A DNA stretch of 15,932 bases from an uncultured Bacilli bacterium. Its GTDB lineage: Bacteria; Bacillota_I; Bacilli_A; RFN20; CAG-826. The notes below the pieces were generated by a model. That model was given only the letters and a program-made list of their open reading frames with translations. It was not told the DNA's origin and did no database searches. Of this stretch, positions 13,551 through 15,932 are shown piece by piece. The translations under genes and the position numbers were made by a program. The number at the start of each line of letters is the position of its first letter. The stretch's first letter is position 1. The stretch is taken from positions 1 to 15,932 of the forward strand of contig CALVRY010000016.1 in the NCBI GenBank assembly GCA_944358755.1, in the 5' to 3' direction.

Positions 13551-14765
13551 AATAGAGATGATTTATTGTTTTCATATTTAGAAAGCGAAACAAAAAGACA
13601 AAATGAAGGAATTGAACTTATTGCGAGTGAAAATTTTGCAAGCAAAAATGTTCGTGCACTTTGTGGCTCAATTTTAACTAATAAATATGCCGAAGGATTT
13701 CCTGGAAAGAGATATTATGGCGGCTGTGTTCATATTGACGAAATTGAAAACCGTGCAATTGAACTTGTAACAAAATTATTTGGTGCAAAATATGCTTGTG
13801 TTCAACCTCATTCTGGCACTCAGGCCAATATGATTGCATATTATGCACTTTTAAATACCGGAGACAAAATTCTTTCTTTATCTCTTGATGAAGGCGGACA
13901 TTTGTCTCATGGCTCTAAAGTTAGTTTTTCTTCGCATTACTATAATGTAGATTTTTACCATTTAAATAAAAATGGAAGAATTGATTATGAAGCTTTAAGA
14001 GAAAAAGCCCTTGAATATCGACCAAATTTAATTCTTGCTGGATTTAGTGCTTATCCTTTTGAAATCGATTATCAAAAGATTAAAGATGTCGCTCGAGAAG
14101 TAGGCGCCTATTTTATGGTTGATATGGCACATATTGCTGGTCTTATTGCAGCAGGCGAATTAGATAATCCTTTAAAATATGCTGACATTGTTACCTCAAC
14201 AACTCATAAAACCTTGAGGGGACCAAGAGGTGGAATTGTTTTAACAAACGATGAAGAAATCATTAAAAAAGTTAATAAAGCTTGTTTTCCAGCGCTCCAA
14301 GGCGGACCACTTGAAAATATAATTGGCGCTAAAGCTGAATGTTTTTATGAAGCTTTACAACCTGAATATAAAGAATATATAAAACAAGTAAAAATTAATA
14401 CTAAAGCTTGTTCTGATGAACTTACTAGACTTGGCGATATAAATAGCGGCACAGAAAATCATTTATTCCTTTTAAATGCTAAAAAGAGTTTTGGAATAAC
14501 TGGAAAAGATGCTCAAGAAAAGTTAGAAGAAATTGGAATCACACTTAATAAGAATATGCTTCCAAATGATGATGAAAAACCAAGTGTTACAAGTGGAGTA
14601 AGAATTGGTTTTGCAGCAGTTACAACTCGAGGAGCAACAAAAGAAGACGCTATTGAAATTGCAAGAATTATTGATGGTTACTTAAAAAATAATATCAAAA
14701 AAGATGAAGCAATTTCTCGCGTGAAAACTTTAATAAAATCGTGGAAACAAATTGATGAAATTTAG
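13548..14765 (+). CDS. glyA: Serine hydroxymethyltransferase, starting at TTG
   Basis: 405 aa, slightly shorter than the Bacillus enzyme. It interconverts serine and glycine and loads tetrahydrofolate with a one-carbon unit, which feeds purine and thymidylate synthesis. The fold type I PLP signature STTHKTLRGPRGG places the Schiff-base lysine at K221. Other family segments are IELIASENFASKNVR, NKYAEGFPGKRYYGGC, QPHSGTQAN and the C-terminal SGVRIGFAAVTTRG. The start codon is TTG, supported by the SD described separately. It is the last gene of the purB-purA-glyA run, 12 nt after purA, and is closed by the terminator at 14826-14854. Its association with purine genes makes sense through folate one-carbon units. 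Confidence 0.96.
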   Translation: MNRDDLLFSYLESETKRQNEGIELIASENFASKNVRALCGSILTNKYAEGFPGKRYYGGCVHIDEIENRAIELVTKLFGAKYACVQPHSGTQANMIAYYALLNTGDKILSLSLDEGGHLSHGSKVSFSSHYYNVDFYHLNKNGRIDYEALREKALEYRPNLILAGFSAYPFEIDYQKIKDVAREVGAYFMVDMAHIAGLIAAGELDNPLKYADIVTSTTHKTLRGPRGGIVLTNDEEIIKKVNKACFPALQGGPLENIIGAKAECFYEALQPEYKEYIKQVKINTKACSDELTRLGDINSGTENHLFLLNAKKSFGITGKDAQEKLEEIGITLNKNMLPNDDEKPSVTSGVRIGFAAVTTRGATKEDAIEIARIIDGYLKNNIKKDEAISRVKTLIKSWKQIDEI

Positions 14766-14825
14766 TCAAAAAATCAAAAAGTTTTCACGGAATTTTAGCA
14801 AAAAAATTGCAATTTAAAATTATTG

Positions 14826-14854
14826 AAAAAATGCGATTAAATTCGCATTTTTTT
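14826..14854 (+). terminator. Intrinsic terminator after glyA
   Basis: AAAAAATGCGA (14826-14836) pairs perfectly with TCGCATTTTTT (14843-14853) across a 6-nt loop, with seven T in the 3' arm and tail. It ends the long plus-strand operon, 61 nt after the glyA stop. With A-tracts on the 5' side it could also act in the opposite direction, though no minus-strand gene is near. Confidence 0.9.
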
Positions 14855-14906
14855 GATATTTTGAAAATGAAGTTTTCACAAAATTTAAAAATGTTAAAAA
14901 TTTTTA

Positions 14907-14935
14907 TTGTATTTTTTAAAATTAAAGAATATATT
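14907..14935 (+). promoter_or_regulatory. Promoter of the potA-like gene
   Basis: TTGTAT (14907-14912) and TATATT (14930-14935) are 17 bp apart in very AT-rich DNA. Transcription would start near 14942, giving a leader of about 50 nt that includes a hairpin and the SD. Confidence 0.6.
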
Positions 14936-14952
14936 TTTATCGTTTAAAAAAC

Positions 14953-14975
14953 ATTGAAAGAACTTTACTTTCAAT
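14953..14975 (+). promoter_or_regulatory. 5'-leader hairpin before the potA-like gene
   Basis: ATTGAAAG (14953-14960) pairs perfectly with CTTTCAAT (14968-14975) across a 7-nt loop. It ends 4 nt before the G-run SD (GGGGG, 14980-14984). There is no T-tract. It could stabilise the mRNA 5' end or modulate SD access; its effect is unknown. Confidence 0.5.
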
Positions 14976-14991
14976 AAATGGGGGTTTCATT

Positions 14992-15932
14992 ATGGAAAAC
15001 AACTATATTATTGATCTAAAAAATGTTAGTAAAATCTTCGATGATGATACTATAGCTGTCGATAATTTTAACCTTTATGTAAGAAAGGGAGAATTTATTA
15101 CTTTTTTAGGTCCTTCGGGATGTGGTAAATCTACTACACTTAGAATGATTGCTGGATTTGAATTTCCATCAAAAGGTGAAATTTTATTAAATGGTAAAGA
15201 TATCTCTAACTTACCTCCTAATAAAAGACCTATTAATATGGTATTTCAAAGATATGCTCTTTTTCCTCATTTAGATGTTTATGATAACATCGCTTTTGGT
15301 TTACGTTTAAAACGTATTCCTGTTTTAAGAAAAGATGCTAATGGAAATCCAATTTTAAAAATCGATCACAAAAAGATTAGAGAGCTCAAAAGAGAGTATT
15401 CATTAATAAAAAGGAATAGACATCTTGAAGAAGATGTTAAAAAAGCCAAACTTGAAGATTTAGAAGAAAAAATCAACAAACTTAAATCGACTCCAACTCA
15501 AAGCTATTCGTATGTAAAACTTTCAAATAAAGATATTGATCAAAAAGTTGCTAAAGCTTTAAAAATTGTTGATCTTGAAGCTCTTGAAGATAGGGATATT
15601 TCAACTTTAAGTGGTGGTCAACAACAAAGAGTTGCGATTGCTCGCGCAATTGTTAACGAGCCAGAAATTCTTCTTTTAGATGAACCACTTGGCGCTCTTG
15701 ATTTAAAGATGAGAAAAGATATGCAACTTGAATTAAAAGAGATGCATCAAAAACTTGGAATTACCTTTATTTATGTTACTCATGATCAAGAAGAAGCTTT
15801 GACAATGAGTGACACAATAGTCGTCATGAAAGATGGCGTTATTCAACAAATTGGTACACCAAAAATGATTTATGATGAACCAAAGAATGCTTTTGTTGCT
15901 GATTTTATTGGTGAATCTAATATTTATAATGG
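14992..15932 (+). CDS. potA: Spermidine/putrescine-type ABC transporter ATPase, 3' end missing
   Basis: The first 313 codons are present; the gene runs off the window. Motifs in order: Walker A GPSGCGKST (40-48), Q-loop FQRYALFPH (85-93), signature LSGGQQQR (206-213), Walker B ILLLDEPLGALD (226-237) and H-loop VTHDQEEA (262-269). The close match to LSGGQQQRVAIARA and DEPLGALD places it in the CUT1/MOI importer ATPase group to which PotA belongs. It would energise polyamine uptake with PotB, PotC and PotD, presumably encoded downstream. About 70 extra, highly charged residues (roughly 109-180) lie between the Q-loop and the signature and are probably helical or coiled-coil. Mycoplasma PotA proteins are also enlarged. 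The ATG has GGGGG as SD, 7 nt upstream. It could serve another substrate of the same group. Confidence 0.85.
   Translation, partial: MENNYIIDLKNVSKIFDDDTIAVDNFNLYVRKGEFITFLGPSGCGKSTTLRMIAGFEFPSKGEILLNGKDISNLPPNKRPINMVFQRYALFPHLDVYDNIAFGLRLKRIPVLRKDANGNPILKIDHKKIRELKREYSLIKRNRHLEEDVKKAKLEDLEEKINKLKSTPTQSYSYVKLSNKDIDQKVAKALKIVDLEALEDRDISTLSGGQQQRVAIARAIVNEPEILLLDEPLGALDLKMRKDMQLELKEMHQKLGITFIYVTHDQEEALTMSDTIVVMKDGVIQQIGTPKMIYDEPKNAFVADFIGESNIYN

Overview
The window reads as a stretch of core chromosome from an AT-rich, low-GC Gram-positive bacterium, probably an uncultured Bacilli/Mollicutes-type lineage (RF39, Acholeplasma or Izemoplasma-like). This placement is an inference. It rests on strong AT bias, Shine-Dalgarno sites of the AGGAGG type, the Firmicute infC-rpmI-rplT order with an L20-type leader, a NifS-ThiI pair as in Bacillus, and a PotA-like ATPase with an extended helical region like those of mycoplasmas. 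UGA appears to be a stop: thiI ends in TGA and tryptophans are encoded by TGG, so this is not the Mycoplasma code.

Layout. Positions 1-1323 hold the 3' end of a cysteine desulfurase gene followed 3 nt later by thiI (tRNA 4-thiouridine synthesis). Positions 1427-2811 form a self-contained translation operon: promoter, attenuator leader, infC (non-canonical start), rpmI, rplT and a bidirectional terminator. A small four-helix membrane protein gene runs on the minus strand (2834-3268). Its promoter carries a 20-bp perfect palindrome. Divergent from it are a HAD phosphatase and an overlapping DUF1275/YoaK-type membrane protein gene. A tRNA-Arg(UCU) gene with its own promoter and terminator follows (4952-5122). 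The terminator region is a near-perfect inverted copy of the tRNA's D-arm and 5' anticodon arm.

From about 5148 to the terminator at 14826-14854, six genes run on the plus strand with almost no gaps: an unrecognised aromatic-rich protein, a Snf2-family helicase-like ATPase, argS, purB, purA and glyA. They probably form one long operon linking a DNA-remodelling pair, arginyl-tRNA charging, the IMP-to-AMP branch (PurA and PurB) and one-carbon supply (GlyA). After the terminator, a new promoter and leader hairpin precede a spermidine/putrescine-type ABC ATPase (potA-like) cut off by the window end.

Most of the window is ordinary housekeeping DNA. The items most worth a second look are the anti-tRNA sequence in the tRNA-Arg 3' trailer, the unknown protein tied to the Snf2 ATPase, the palindromic operator-like site at 3284-3303, and the infC leader with its unusual start codon. 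I saw no CRISPR array, insertion sequence, prophage, rRNA or origin.
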